From Bdellovibrionales bacterium (GTDB lineage Bacteria; Bdellovibrionota; Bdellovibrionia; Bdellovibrionales; UBA1609): DNA of 64,000 nt. The translations under genes and the position numbers were made by a program. The notes beneath the pieces were generated by a model, which was given only the letters and a program-made list of their open reading frames with translations, was not told the DNA's origin and ran no database searches. Below are positions 1 through 9,472 of this stretch, one piece after another; positions within the stretch are counted from its first letter, which is position 1; every line of letters starts with the position of its first letter. The stretch lies in assembly GCA_028819545.1 (NCBI GenBank), contig JAPPLG010000014.1, positions 97,179 through 161,178 of the forward strand, written 5' to 3'.

Positions 1-278
1 TTCAAAATATCTCTTTTGGAAGTTTGTTTCAATAAATGCAATAAAGGATCTTTAACAGGCTCCCACTCCACCCAATCTTCTTTTGTAATACTGATAAAAT
101 TTTCTCCAATAAACACTTTCTTAACCCAGGGAAACCCCAAAAGCTGAGCAGATAATGAAGAAATATTTCTGGCAGAGTCAACACTGTCAAATTCAGCAAT
201 ACTTTCTGTAAGTTTATCACTAAATATAAATTTTAAGACTTGAGGGTTAGGTGTTTTTTGAACAGTGATATTAACCAT
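1..278 (-). CDS. NifU/Nfu N-terminal domain protein (partial, runs off left edge)
   Basis: I translated this frame by hand; the ORF track shows only a shadow here. From the ATG at 278 the protein begins MVNITVQKTPNPQVLKFIF. The TPNPxxLKF signature is that of the Nfu N-terminal domain of Fe-S scaffold proteins. The frame stays open for 92 codons to the window edge, with LLGFPWVKKVFIG and an ISITKEDWVEW segment as in the family. The C-terminal CxxC NifU domain, if present, lies outside the window. The start overlaps the stop of the upstream secreted protein by 8 nt (ATGGTTAA), so the two are probably co-translated. Role (inference from family): Fe-S cluster assembly or delivery. Confidence 0.85.
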   Translation of the reverse strand, partial: MVNITVQKTPNPQVLKFIFSDKLTESIAEFDSVDSARNISSLSAQLLGFPWVKKVFIGENFISITKEDWVEWEPVKDPLLHLLKQTSKRDIL

Positions 279-963
279 GTACTTCAGTCGTGTTATCTTT
301 CTTTTTTCTGAATTTAAAATGTAAATACTGGTTATCTCCTAAACATGTATTCCTAATATTTTGAGGAATAAAAATAAGAGATCGTTGATCTATTTCTGTA
401 TGTATGACACGAAATTTTACGAAAAGTGTTCCGGAAGAAACTTCTGCAGGTTGTTTACTGGGGCAACCTTCTTGTTTATAAAATTTTGTGCTTTTTGTAT
501 ATGTAAATACCAGTAAAGGATATTCTACAACAGGTGCTATATGAACTATAGGAGCACCCTCTTCCCAGTTAATGATGCGTCTATTTTGTGCTTCATCAAC
601 AGCACGGGCCGCTTCTTTATTTTGAATACGGTATGAGCCGCTCCATACTGTTCTAGCTCTGCAAAAATCACCCTGATCATCTTGAGTGTCAGTATCAAAC
701 TTAGATTCTATAACCATGTTTTCATCGTCAATATTGATCGTAGAAGATTCTAGATTATCTAAATGATCTCTAGTTTCAAATAACATATCTTCATCAAACA
801 TTTCTAAAAACTGTGTGCGATGGTGATTGTATGGAATAAATTCACTATTTTTGTCTATACACGTAAAACCCATTTCTTTCCATTCTCCTATCAAATCTTC
901 TAATTCAAAAGAAAAGGCAGAAACGCAGAAAATTAAAGAAAAAATAACTAATATTCTTTTCAT
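271..963 (-). CDS. Secreted hypothetical protein with signal peptide
   Basis: The protein has 230 aa from the MKRILVIFSLIFCVSAFS start. The ORF track extends 18 codons further, but the hydrophobic signal peptide fixes this ATG as the likely start. The mature part opens ELEDLIGEWKEMGFTC, faintly like the opening of lipocalin-type small secreted proteins. It is rich in acidic residues and has four further Cys that could form disulfides. There is no lipobox, so it is probably periplasmic. It is followed with an 8-nt overlap by the Nfu-domain gene. I recognise no family and assign no function. Confidence 0.7.
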   Translation of the reverse strand: MKRILVIFSLIFCVSAFSFELEDLIGEWKEMGFTCIDKNSEFIPYNHHRTQFLEMFDEDMLFETRDHLDNLESSTINIDDENMVIESKFDTDTQDDQGDFCRARTVWSGSYRIQNKEAARAVDEAQNRRIINWEEGAPIVHIAPVVEYPLLVFTYTKSTKFYKQEGCPSKQPAEVSSGTLFVKFRVIHTEIDQRSLIFIPQNIRNTCLGDNQYLHFKFRKKKDNTTEVHG

Positions 964-1074
964 AATATAACTTTTATATACCAAATAGTTTGTTAAATAG
1001 CGTGAGTATATTAACAAAAATTGCTACAAAAAACAACTTTTTATAATTCATTGTAAAATTTTCAATCAGAGACA

Positions 1075-2160
1075 CTATTTTGAAAACTGACTCAATTGAT
1101 TTAATAGTTCCAGTTCTTTTCTTTTTAATTTTTTTGGAATTTTTACTTTCACTTCATAAATAAGAGAACCTCTCCGGCCTCCAGACCCCAAAACAGGAAG
1201 TCCTTTATGTTTCAAAACAATAACATCTCCAGGCTGAATGCCTTTTGGAATATCTACAGGCTGAATATCATCTTCCAGGGATGGCGCTTGAACTTCCGCA
1301 CCCAATATAGCCTGCAAATAAGACACTTCCAAAGTTGTTTTAATATCAGCACCCTGACGTTTAAATAAAAGGTCCTCTTGAACCTTTATTTCCACATAAA
1401 GATCTCCAGCAACTCCATTTTTATAACCTATTTCCCCTTCACCTCTGATACGAAGCCTTGTTCCTGTTTCCACTCCTGGAGGAATTTTAATAGACAACTT
1501 CTTTTTCTGCCTGCTTTGCCCTCTCCCCTGGCAAGCACCACAGGGGTATTGAACAACCTCACCTTGACCTGAACATTGAGGACATTGTACTGCAAACGAA
1601 ATAAAGGCCTGCCTTTGCATTTTCTGCCCCCTTCCATTGCAGGATTTACATGTCTCTAAAGCTGTCCCATCTTTGGCTCCTGTCGCTTTACACTGCTTAC
1701 AATTTAATTCTGCAGAAAATTCAATGACATGTTCTCCCCCATACAGCACATCTTTTAAATTCACAGTATGATGGTATCTTAAATCAGACCCTTTATTATG
1801 ATAGCGGGGGCCTTCAGAAAAAGAAGAATGAAATAAGTCCTCAAAACCTCCTCTTCCTCCAAAGCCCATTTGTCCAAAAATATCTGAAAAAGAAGAGAAA
1901 ATATCCTGAACATCCCTAAAACCCTGAAATCCATAAGAGGATTGAAATCCGGCATGTCCAAAACGATCATATTGAGCTTTTTTCTCAGGATTGCTTAAAA
2001 CCTGATAAGCTTCAGACGCCTTTTTAAACCTGTCTTCAGCATTTTTATCTCCAGGATTTCGGTCTGGATGATACTGCAAAGCTAATTTTCTATAAGCTTT
2101 CTTAATCTCATCTGCAGAAGCCTGTTTGGAAATTCCTAAAACATCATAATAATCAGACAA
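1075..2160 (-). CDS. dnaJ: Chaperone protein DnaJ
   Basis: This Hsp40 co-chaperone stimulates the DnaK ATPase and delivers unfolded clients. The 361-aa protein has the full type I layout: J domain at residues 1-70 with HPD at 31-33, a Gly/Phe-rich linker ([12 protein letters not shown]), and a zinc-binding region with four CxxC modules. The modules are CKQC, CKSC, CPQC and CGAC; the first reads CxxCxATG rather than CxxCxGxG. C-terminal beta-sandwich substrate-binding domains follow. The length is slightly below the usual 370-380 aa. No dnaK or grpE lies in the window. The start at MSDYYDVLG is canonical. Confidence 0.97.
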   Translation of the reverse strand: MSDYYDVLGISKQASADEIKKAYRKLALQYHPDRNPGDKNAEDRFKKASEAYQVLSNPEKKAQYDRFGHAGFQSSYGFQGFRDVQDIFSSFSDIFGQMGFGGRGGFEDLFHSSFSEGPRYHNKGSDLRYHHTVNLKDVLYGGEHVIEFSAELNCKQCKATGAKDGTALETCKSCNGRGQKMQRQAFISFAVQCPQCSGQGEVVQYPCGACQGRGQSRQKKKLSIKIPPGVETGTRLRIRGEGEIGYKNGVAGDLYVEIKVQEDLLFKRQGADIKTTLEVSYLQAILGAEVQAPSLEDDIQPVDIPKGIQPGDVIVLKHKGLPVLGSGGRRGSLIYEVKVKIPKKLKRKELELLNQLSQFSK

Positions 2161-2255
2161 TGATATATCCTCTGGAAAATAAACCTATTAAAAAATGTGT
2201 GATGCTTAAATGAAACAGTCAAGTTTTGCAAAGGTTTTTCTGTTGAAAAGGGCTT

Positions 2256-2945
2256 TTAATTAGAAGCTTTTGCTTTAAGCTCTCGGATTTCACGCAGTCT
2301 TCTCTTAAACCCACGCACAAAAGAGCTGTCTGGGTCATCTTCAATAAGCTTCATAATCATTTTCTCAGCAACATCCAAACGACCGGATTCAGAATAAAGT
2401 TTTGCTGAAAGACTATAAAGCCATAAAGGTCCTCCTTTTTTAGCGGCATTTAGCAATAAATCAGCCGCTTTACGAGGTTCGTTTAATTCCATTAAATAAT
2501 GGTGGCCTGCATGAAATGAAACATCCCAATCCTCAGGAAACCTTTCAACCGCCTTATCCAAAATAATACGCGTACCTTCTTTATCCCCCATAATCACACC
2601 CATAATCACACCAGATAAGGTATAAGGTCTTTTAAAACGCGGGGCTAACTCTGTAATGGCATTCGACATATGATAAGCCCAACCTTTGTGGCATTTATAC
2701 TTTGTCTTTCCGTCATAAACAGGAATCCCCTGCTCATAACGACAAAAATCAGCATTTTGAATATATCGAACCCATAAGAGATCTGCATAAATATCATTGT
2801 AGCCAAAAGCAAAGTACTTAATGACTTCAGGAGGAGCAAAGTAATAAGGTTTTCTGTAAACAGCTGCTTTTTCAAAGCCAAAAAAATATATACCGGCAAC
2901 CGCGATAACCCCTAAAGCAATAGTATAAATATTTGATTTTTTCAA
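2256..2945 (-). CDS. Membrane-anchored TPR-like protein
   Basis: This 229-aa protein has an N-terminal hydrophobic segment (about residues 7-23), probably an uncleaved signal anchor placing the rest in the periplasm. The segment around residues 40-100 (YFAFGYNDIYADLLWVRYIQ, with two Cys) is followed by helical repeats of TPR character: LDKAVERFPEDWDV, AADLLLNAAKKGG, LYSESGRLDVAEKMI. A basic Arg/Lys-rich C-terminus follows. It is divergently oriented from the FHA/sigma-54 activator across a 139-bp intergenic region. TPR proteins act as scaffolds; the partner is unknown. Confidence 0.7.
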   Translation of the reverse strand: MKKSNIYTIALGVIAVAGIYFFGFEKAAVYRKPYYFAPPEVIKYFAFGYNDIYADLLWVRYIQNADFCRYEQGIPVYDGKTKYKCHKGWAYHMSNAITELAPRFKRPYTLSGVIMGVIMGDKEGTRIILDKAVERFPEDWDVSFHAGHHYLMELNEPRKAADLLLNAAKKGGPLWLYSLSAKLYSESGRLDVAEKMIMKLIEDDPDSSFVRGFKRRLREIRELKAKASN

Positions 2946-3029
2946 AATTCCCCCTCCTTCACAATCATAGCAAAAATATTATAACAATTTCAAAAACTTT
3001 TTTTATCAAAGAATAATTTAAGAAACAGT

Positions 3030-3057
3030 TTGACACTTAATCGAAACAACCTGTAGA
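3030..3057 (+). promoter_or_regulatory. Possible sigma-70-type promoter
   Basis: In the divergent intergenic region, TTGACA (3030-3035) is followed 16 nt later by TGTAGA (3052-3057), a perfect -35 and a 4/6 -10. It lies 27 nt upstream of the FHA/sigma-54 activator start. This is motif reading only. Confidence 0.45.
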
Positions 3058-3084
3058 AATTCTTCAGAAGCAAAGGTTTATCGA

Positions 3085-4374
3085 ATGAATTTAGAAGCTC
3101 CAGCCGTCACTAAAAGAATTCAAAAGCAAAATTCCCAAAAACCAAACAAAGGTTTCATTTCATGGTTTTCTCAAGCCACTTTTGAACAAAGAGAAATTAA
3201 TGAATTTATCAGTGTCGGCCGCGACACAAGCCAGATGATTGTCCTGGATGACCCTTTTATTTCACGCCGGCATGCCCGTATTGAAAAAAAGAAAGATCAC
3301 TACGTCTTAAAAGATATGTCCAGTCGAAACGGCATCTTCCTGAATGGGAATAAAATATTCTCAGCGATATTAAAAGATCAAGACCGCATTCAAATTGGCA
3401 AAACAGAATTTATTTTTTCAGCTAAGAGGTTTCAGAAAAATTGGAAAACTTTCAGTCACAGCCTTAATCCTTCCTGGAACAAGCAACTCTCACGTATTCC
3501 CTCTATGGCTCAAACAGATTTCCCTGTACTTATCTTAGGCCCTTCAGGCTCAGGTAAAGAACATTTAGCACATATGATACACTCCCAGTCTTTAAGAAAC
3601 ACCGGCCCTTATGTCAGTGTGAATTGCAGTGCTTTAACAGAAACTTTGGCAGAAAGTGAATTTTTTGGTCACGTTCGAGGCTCCTATACAGGAGCAAGCC
3701 ATGATCGATTAGGAGCTTTTCGCTCTGCACACGGTGGCACATTATTTTTAGATGAAATTGGCGACTTGCCTCTCAGTTTACAGCCAAAACTTTTAAGAGC
3801 TTTGGAGTCTAAAGAAATTAAACCTGTAGGATCTGATCAAACAATTAAAGTGGATGTAAGAATTGTAACAGCCACTCACCAAAATCTACAAGAAAAGGTT
3901 TTGGACAAAACTTTTCGTGAAGATCTATACTTTCGGCTTCATGTTTTAGAACTAAACCCTCCTGCTTTAAAAGATCGGATGGAAGATTTTAACAATATAC
4001 TAAATACCCTTGCTGTTGAATTTGGAGTGTCTTTTTCCACTTCTGCTATAGACAGTTTAAAATCTTATCACTGGCCTGGAAATATTCGTGAACTCAGAAA
4101 TTCAGTAGCACGGGCAAAAGCCCTTTTCTCAAACACCATATTGAAGGCTGACAATGTTATAGAAATTATTGATCCTATTTATAATAAAAACACTCCTTCA
4201 CCTGAAGAAAAATTACCTATTCTAAAACAAATGGAAAAAGAAATACTTATTAAAGCTTTGAAAGATCATGCAGGCAACCAATCTATTGCCGCTCATCACC
4301 TGAATATACCAAGAACCACTTTCAACAGAAAACTCCGCTCCTATGGAATAGATTCCAATTCCTGTGAAAACTAA
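3085..4374 (+). CDS. FHA-domain sigma-54-dependent transcriptional activator
   Basis: This 429-aa enhancer-binding protein uses a phosphothreonine-reading FHA domain as its sensor. FHA spans about residues 40-110 (ISVGRDTS, FISRRHA, SSRNGIFLNG). The AAA+ sigma-54 interaction domain spans about 145-345, with Walker A GPSGSGKE, Walker B GGTLFLDEIGDLP and the arginine-rich FREDLYFRL. The sigma-54-contacting loop reads GSYTGA instead of GAFTGA. A Fis-type helix-turn-helix is at the C-terminus (GNQSIAAHHLNIPRTTFNRKL). FHA-linked activators are typical of Myxococcales and Bdellovibrio-like bacteria and respond to Ser/Thr kinases. The 3' end overlaps the outer-membrane protein gene by 11 nt. Confidence 0.92.
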   Translation: MNLEAPAVTKRIQKQNSQKPNKGFISWFSQATFEQREINEFISVGRDTSQMIVLDDPFISRRHARIEKKKDHYVLKDMSSRNGIFLNGNKIFSAILKDQDRIQIGKTEFIFSAKRFQKNWKTFSHSLNPSWNKQLSRIPSMAQTDFPVLILGPSGSGKEHLAHMIHSQSLRNTGPYVSVNCSALTETLAESEFFGHVRGSYTGASHDRLGAFRSAHGGTLFLDEIGDLPLSLQPKLLRALESKEIKPVGSDQTIKVDVRIVTATHQNLQEKVLDKTFREDLYFRLHVLELNPPALKDRMEDFNNILNTLAVEFGVSFSTSAIDSLKSYHWPGNIRELRNSVARAKALFSNTILKADNVIEIIDPIYNKNTPSPEEKLPILKQMEKEILIKALKDHAGNQSIAAHHLNIPRTTFNRKLRSYGIDSNSCEN

Positions 4375-5440
4375 ATACTTACTACTTTTTTCTTTGCTGT
4401 TTTCTTTTACGGTTCAAGCCAAAGTCACTTGGTTTTTGTCCAAAGAAGAAAGCTCCCACAAAGGAGCTTTTGTTCCTGCATACAGCAGATCTAATTTTTT
4501 AGGACATATATTAGGAGCCCGACTGTTTATTTACCCCACTTCTAAAACAGGCAGTTACCTGTCCTTCAGCGGGCATTGGGGTCTGACAAAAACTATAAAA
4601 GGTATTCAAAGCAACTGGATTTACTGGACAGATCAGGGAGAGTGGTCATCATCTCTAAGATGGGAGCAAACATCTGATCCTTTCTATAAAAGTGAATCCA
4701 CTGATCGTATTGAAATACCTGTACAAAAAAAAGAACTTTATATTCAATATTTACATATACTAAATGAAAAGTGGAAAGCTGGTGTGTTTGCAGAATTTCA
4801 AGAAAGAAGAGAAGAAAAAGAACGGCCCTGCACTCTGTTCACAAAAACAGAAGAAAAAGTATTATCTAATCAATGCTATGGTTTTTCCCCTCATGAACTT
4901 GGAGGAACTTTAGGAACAAAAATTCGAAGGGATACACGAGATAATATTTTCAATCCTTCTAAAGGGTATTTATTCCAAACAGATGTCAAAGCAGGTTATG
5001 AACATTACAATTTAAGTGATGTTTTTTTACAATTTAACACTCAAATATCTTTTATTTTTTCTATCTTAGATTACGAGAAGTGGGTCTTAAACTTTGCTGT
5101 TGGAGGCACCCTCTTTGACACTAAAGAAAATAAATTACCTTATAGCTTTCAATTTAAATTAGGGGGAATGGACTATCTTAGAGGCTATTTACAAGGGAGA
5201 TTTCATTCTGATCAATATTATTTAGCTCAAGGAGAGTTTCGACTACCTCTTCTTTCCTGGCTGGAGTCTGTATTATTTTTAGACTTAGGGCATGTCAGTT
5301 GGGTTAAAAAACCTTTATTTTCAGCTGGAGCAGGGGTTCGCATTGGTCTGCCCCCCTCTTATGACAAGAAAATCAGGGTTGAAGTCGGTTGGGGCGAAGA
5401 TCAGCATAATTTTGTTGTGACTTTTGCCTATCCATATTAA
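4364..5440 (+). CDS. Outer-membrane beta-barrel protein (BamA/TamA C-terminal, surface-antigen D15-like)
   Basis: The 358-aa protein starts at GTG inside the activator gene and has a signal peptide ([19 protein letters not shown]). Alternating hydrophobic strands run through the whole protein. The central part has the D15-type pattern [21 protein letters not shown], followed by the [12 protein letters not shown]-like Omp85 motif and a final strand ending in an aromatic residue (FVVTFAYPY). No POTRA domains precede the barrel, so it is a stand-alone barrel rather than BamA itself. It could be a surface antigen or secretion pore. The upstream overlap suggests co-transcription with the activator. 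Confidence 0.75.
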   Translation: MKTKYLLLFSLLFSFTVQAKVTWFLSKEESSHKGAFVPAYSRSNFLGHILGARLFIYPTSKTGSYLSFSGHWGLTKTIKGIQSNWIYWTDQGEWSSSLRWEQTSDPFYKSESTDRIEIPVQKKELYIQYLHILNEKWKAGVFAEFQERREEKERPCTLFTKTEEKVLSNQCYGFSPHELGGTLGTKIRRDTRDNIFNPSKGYLFQTDVKAGYEHYNLSDVFLQFNTQISFIFSILDYEKWVLNFAVGGTLFDTKENKLPYSFQFKLGGMDYLRGYLQGRFHSDQYYLAQGEFRLPLLSWLESVLFLDLGHVSWVKKPLFSAGAGVRIGLPPSYDKKIRVEVGWGEDQHNFVVTFAYPY

Positions 5441-5456
5441 GTTAACCTGCAGGAAA

Positions 5457-7103
5457 ATGAATACACCAAAGTATATCTTCATTACAGGAGGAGTGGTCTC
5501 CTCTGTCGGAAAAGGCCTGACTGCGGCCAGTTTAGGAGCTTTATTGGAAGCTAGGGGGCTTTCTATCAGCATTATTAAGTGCGATCCCTACTTGAATGTA
5601 GATCCCGGAACACTCTCCCCTTTTCAACATGGAGAAGTCTATGTCACTGATGACGGTGCTGAAACAGATTTGGATTTAGGTCACTATGAAAGATTTACAT
5701 CCGCCCCTTTAAGAAAATCCAACAGCATCACAACAGGGCAAATTTATGAAAGTGTAATCTCCAAAGAAAGAAGAGGAGATTTTTTAGGCCATACTGTACA
5801 GGTTATTCCACACATTACAGATGAAATTAAGTCACATATGTTTGACAAAGGTAAAGACAGCGATATTGTTATTGTAGAAATTGGAGGCACCATAGGCGAT
5901 ATTGAAAGCCTTCCCTTTGTAGAAGCTATTCGACAAATGAGGGCGGATCTAGGTTTTGAAAATACAGCATTTATTCATGTCACTTTAGTTCCATTTGTAA
6001 AAGTTGCCGGTGAATTTAAAAGTAAACCGACACAACACTCAGTTAAATCTTTGAGAGAAGTAGGTGTTCAGCCTGATTTTTTAATTTGCAGAAGCCATCA
6101 AAAAATTGATGAATCTTTAAAATCAAAAATTTCTCTTTTTTGCAGTGTCCCTCCAAGTAATGTTATTTTTACTCCTGATGTAGATGTCATTTATGAAGTT
6201 CCATTACTTCTCCATAAAGAAAAATTAGACAATAAAATAGTGGAGCAACTTCGACTTTCCACTCAAGAACCTCAGATACAAAGATGGAACCAAATTGTAC
6301 AAAATTATAAATCTCCTGAAAAATCCATCACAATAGGCTTAGTTGGAAAATATGTGGATCTTAAAGACAGCTACCAGTCTCTTCATGAAGCTTTGGCTCA
6401 CGCAGGAGTGGCCAACTCCTCTCAAGTGGATATTGAATATATTGATTCCGAATGCCTTAATGAAGAAAACGTAGCTCCTGTGTTAAAAGATCTTGACGGC
6501 ATTATTGTGCCTGGAGGTTTTGGGCAAAGAGGGGTACCCGGAAAGATTTTAGCCATTCAATATGCCAGAGAAAATAATATTCCTTTCCTTGGTATTTGTT
6601 TTGGCATGCAGATGGCGGCACTGGAATTTGCCAGAAATGTTTGTGGATTAAAAGAGGCTTCTTCCAAAGAGTTTTCAGATAAAAGCCCTGACATGGTCAT
6701 TCACACTATGGAAAGTCAAATCGGTATTAAAAATAAAGGAGCCACAATGAGATTAGGCGCTTACCCCTGCACTATTCACAAAAATACAAGAGCTTTCGAA
6801 GTTTATCAAACTCAACATATTTCTGAAAGGCACAGGCATCGGTTTGAATTAAATAATGAATATCGGGAAATTTTAGAAAAACACGGAATGTCTTTATCAG
6901 GTATCAATGAAGAAAACAATTTAGTGGAAATATTGGAAATCCCGAATCACCCATGGTTTATAGGTGTACAATTTCATCCTGAATTTAAGTCCAAACCTTT
7001 TTTACCTCATCCGGTCTTTGACCATTTGATTCGCGCCTCTGTTTTATGCAAACAACAAAATAGTTCTAAAGCAACTGAATCTGAAGATACAGCCTCTCCT
7101 TAA
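5457..7103 (+). CDS. pyrG: CTP synthase
   Basis: It converts UTP to CTP using ATP and glutamine. The 548-aa protein starts at [20 protein letters not shown], the invariant synthetase N-terminus, and is preceded by AGGAAA; the track's 11 extra codons are upstream sequence. The N-terminal amidoligase domain includes [15 protein letters not shown] and [11 protein letters not shown]. The class I glutamine amidotransferase domain has the catalytic Cys in [11 protein letters not shown] and His/Glu in [10 protein letters not shown]. It completes the pyrimidine set in this window with pyrB, carA and carB. Confidence 0.98.
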   Translation: MNTPKYIFITGGVVSSVGKGLTAASLGALLEARGLSISIIKCDPYLNVDPGTLSPFQHGEVYVTDDGAETDLDLGHYERFTSAPLRKSNSITTGQIYESVISKERRGDFLGHTVQVIPHITDEIKSHMFDKGKDSDIVIVEIGGTIGDIESLPFVEAIRQMRADLGFENTAFIHVTLVPFVKVAGEFKSKPTQHSVKSLREVGVQPDFLICRSHQKIDESLKSKISLFCSVPPSNVIFTPDVDVIYEVPLLLHKEKLDNKIVEQLRLSTQEPQIQRWNQIVQNYKSPEKSITIGLVGKYVDLKDSYQSLHEALAHAGVANSSQVDIEYIDSECLNEENVAPVLKDLDGIIVPGGFGQRGVPGKILAIQYARENNIPFLGICFGMQMAALEFARNVCGLKEASSKEFSDKSPDMVIHTMESQIGIKNKGATMRLGAYPCTIHKNTRAFEVYQTQHISERHRHRFELNNEYREILEKHGMSLSGINEENNLVEILEIPNHPWFIGVQFHPEFKSKPFLPHPVFDHLIRASVLCKQQNSSKATESEDTASP

Positions 7104-7118
7104 TTATGAAATAATAAA

Positions 7119-7237
7119 TTGGAAGAGTTGAAGTTAGTAATTCAAAACTCAAACATGCGTTTTGCCACAGAACAAACTTTCAGCTGTTCTGTGATCAAAG
7201 CCGAACTCGTTTGAACCACTAACTTCAACACTTCCAA
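7119..7237. repeat. Long imperfect hairpin between convergent genes (repeat copy / possible bidirectional terminator)
   Basis: Outer arms 7119-7138 and 7218-7237 are complementary at 19 of 20 positions. An inner pair, CACAGAACA (7166-7174) and TGTTCTGTG (7185-7193), is perfect. The element fills the gap between convergent pyrG and the lipoprotein gene. Its segment 7186-7217 recurs in inverted orientation near 10281-10309, so it belongs to a dispersed family. Confidence 0.7.
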
Positions 7238-7281
7238 TTCGATCTTACACGCCTTAATCTTAGTAATAGCAATATTATTTT

Positions 7282-8325
7282 TTAATCCCAGTAATCGGAC
7301 CATTCAGGTTCATGGGTTAAGAAAGTACAATTACGAAGAGCAACTTCAGGAACACTTAGATAAGTGTCTTTCAATAAATATTGATCAATTTGATTGGCAG
7401 AATATCGAAAAGCTCCTGTACCTTCGTTATCGTATACAGAAGGACAAAAATAAATCCATGAAAGACAGGCTTTATAAGAGCGGTCGCTTCCATAACCATT
7501 TATAGAATCAACATTTTCACAAACTCTGGAAAGCACATCATGAGTCAGCTCATAGATGGCAGACACTTCTTCATCATCGCTACTAAAAGTGACAATACCC
7601 CCCAAATAGCCTTGAATATTTTGTAAAACAATTTTTTCACCCTCTGTTAATGAGCTACTACTTTCTATTTCAGAACAGATCTCGGTGTCATTAGTAGTAT
7701 CGCTAACGGTGTCAGAACAATATGGAGTGGATTTTATAGGTTTGTCATCTACATCTCTTTGTCCAGCACTATGAACTAAGAGATCCGCAATAATATGAGT
7801 CCTTTTATCTGAAAAATCACGTATGGATTCTGCAACAGATTTATTAAGAATAATCCAACTTAAAACATCTTCAGCTTGAGATGGGGTATACGCCGGCCCT
7901 CCTGGATCATCTCCATCCTCATCATCATCGTCTTCTTCATCTCTTCGATACTCTCCTCGAATCACATTGGACCAGGAAGATAAAGCCACACTGGCAAAAA
8001 GATCAAAGTCCCCTTGCCTAATATCACTTAAATCATGCACTGTTTTTAATTCATCAAAAACCTCTTCCACCTTTCCTATTTCTTTTAAAGACAGCCTGTA
8101 ACAACTTTTTCTTTCATCAGAAGCATCCAGCATTTGATCACAGATATTTTCACATCTCTCAGAATCTTCACATTGATTGGTGGAGCGTGTAGATCTCCTT
8201 CTGCCAATACGGCTGTCACTGGATCTTCCACCTGAGTCTGAAATAGAAGCCAAATAGTCCAGACTGGTTGAATCTACACAAGAAGTTAGTCCAAATAATA
8301 CAATAATCAATCCTACTGTTTTCAT
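7282..8325 (-). CDS. Lipoprotein, paralogue of the adjacent upstream gene
   Basis: This 347-aa lipoprotein starts at MKTVGLIIVLFGLTSC (lipobox LTSC). I prefer the ATG at 8325, which has AAGGA 7 nt upstream, over the track's ATG two codons earlier. The mature part has a Ser/Arg-rich stretch, then a Cys cluster (CEDSERCENICDQM, then a later CY). After that come a very acidic DEEDDDDEDGDD tract and a helical domain. The same order is seen in the neighbouring gene, so the pair arose by duplication. No known domain is recognised. It is probably anchored on the outer membrane and exposed to the periplasm or surface. Confidence 0.75.
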   Translation of the reverse strand: MKTVGLIIVLFGLTSCVDSTSLDYLASISDSGGRSSDSRIGRRRSTRSTNQCEDSERCENICDQMLDASDERKSCYRLSLKEIGKVEEVFDELKTVHDLSDIRQGDFDLFASVALSSWSNVIRGEYRRDEEDDDDEDGDDPGGPAYTPSQAEDVLSWIILNKSVAESIRDFSDKRTHIIADLLVHSAGQRDVDDKPIKSTPYCSDTVSDTTNDTEICSEIESSSSLTEGEKIVLQNIQGYLGGIVTFSSDDEEVSAIYELTHDVLSRVCENVDSINGYGSDRSYKACLSWIYFCPSVYDNEGTGAFRYSANQIDQYLLKDTYLSVPEVALRNCTFLTHEPEWSDYWD

Positions 8326-8327
8326 AT

Positions 8328-9320
8328 TCATTTCCTTAAAAAATCTAAAGCTTCCTTATATAAACTGCATTCCTGTAATGGTAATGAATCTAATTCATAA
8401 CCTTTATATTCAACTAGAATAGGACATAGATAAAACTGAGCACATAATAGAGAACTGCCGCATATTTCAGCAATAAGATCTGTGGCCATCTCCACAGCAT
8501 TGTCATTATCCTGTGCTTCTGCATAAGTGGAAAATCCCACATCATCATACTCACCTTGAACTAAACCTATATAAATAGAAGCTGGATTATCATGACAAAT
8601 ACCTCTTGAAGGTGGATCCGAATCTTCAAGAGTAATACTCCAATGATTATCTATATTAGGTGGAGTCCACATTCCATCACTGTTTAAGATGTCGCTACTG
8701 CAATCACTTTCACTTACACCCCATAAGTCACAAATATATTCTCTTTGTTCTTCTTCAGAAACAGAGCGCCCGGCAATACAAAAAAGATGACGGATAATAT
8801 CCAAATCATCGTCTTTTGATACGATGGTGCGGGCAATTCTTTCCCTATTAGCTATCCATTCCAAAACCAACTGAGCTGAATCAGAGTCATAAGCATGAAT
8901 ATCTTCCCAATATTCATTTCTTCGATCTCCGTCTTCATCTCTATGAACAGGATCAATAAGATCTAAAAATCCTCTATAGCCAATATTTAAAAAGTGAGAA
9001 AAATCTTTATCTTCAATATCATTTAATTCAGAAAGTCTGCTCGGATTAATTAAAACCTCAAAAACCTCAGAGACCACCTTAACCCGACTTTCTGGTGAAT
9101 CATAACAGCGATCCAGGTCTGTCGCCTTTAAATACATATCTTCACAGGTTTCTTTGCATCGCTCACTTTCAGAACACCTTTCAGAAGAATCACTCAAAGA
9201 TCTGGAGCGAACTCTATCTCTAAGTTGATCCCTGGCCTCTCCAGAAGTGGAAAAAAGCCCTGTGACCGGTTGATCAATACAAGACACTAAAAAAAGGGGT
9301 AAAAATATAAGCCATTTCAT
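8328..9320 (-). CDS. Lipoprotein, paralogue of the adjacent downstream gene
   Basis: This 330-aa lipoprotein has lipobox LVSC (MKWLIFLPLFLVSC). It aligns along its length with the downstream gene: a Ser/Arg-rich segment, CSESERCKETCEDM, an RDEDGDRR acidic stretch, WIANRERIARTIV, and C-terminal Cys residues. Its stop lies 2 nt before the chosen start of the paralogue, so the two form a two-gene operon. The function is unknown. Conserved Cys spacing suggests disulfide-stabilised exported proteins. Confidence 0.75.
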   Translation of the reverse strand: MKWLIFLPLFLVSCIDQPVTGLFSTSGEARDQLRDRVRSRSLSDSSERCSESERCKETCEDMYLKATDLDRCYDSPESRVKVVSEVFEVLINPSRLSELNDIEDKDFSHFLNIGYRGFLDLIDPVHRDEDGDRRNEYWEDIHAYDSDSAQLVLEWIANRERIARTIVSKDDDLDIIRHLFCIAGRSVSEEEQREYICDLWGVSESDCSSDILNSDGMWTPPNIDNHWSITLEDSDPPSRGICHDNPASIYIGLVQGEYDDVGFSTYAEAQDNDNAVEMATDLIAEICGSSLLCAQFYLCPILVEYKGYELDSLPLQECSLYKEALDFLRK

Positions 9321-9377
9321 GACTTATTTATCGACATGTTGAATATTCCCAATAAGTGCTTTATCCTATATAAAAAG

Positions 9378-9402
9378 ACAACTAGTCTATAGTCTTAGTT
9401 GT
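9378..9402. repeat. Short inverted repeat in divergent intergenic region
   Basis: ACAACTA and TAGTTGT form 7-bp arms around an 11-nt loop in the 152-bp region between the divergent lipoprotein operon and the lipase gene. It could be an operator. Nothing else supports a function. Confidence 0.35.
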
Positions 9403-9472
9403 ATTTAAGACTTATATGAAAATTTGTTATAAAGAGTGAATTTTAAACACAGATTACTTAGGAGAAAACAAG

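Noticed and set aside
29-220. 63-aa minus-strand ORF at the left edge
   Set aside because: It lies in a different frame from the Nfu N-terminal domain gene, which has the TPNPxxLKF signature.
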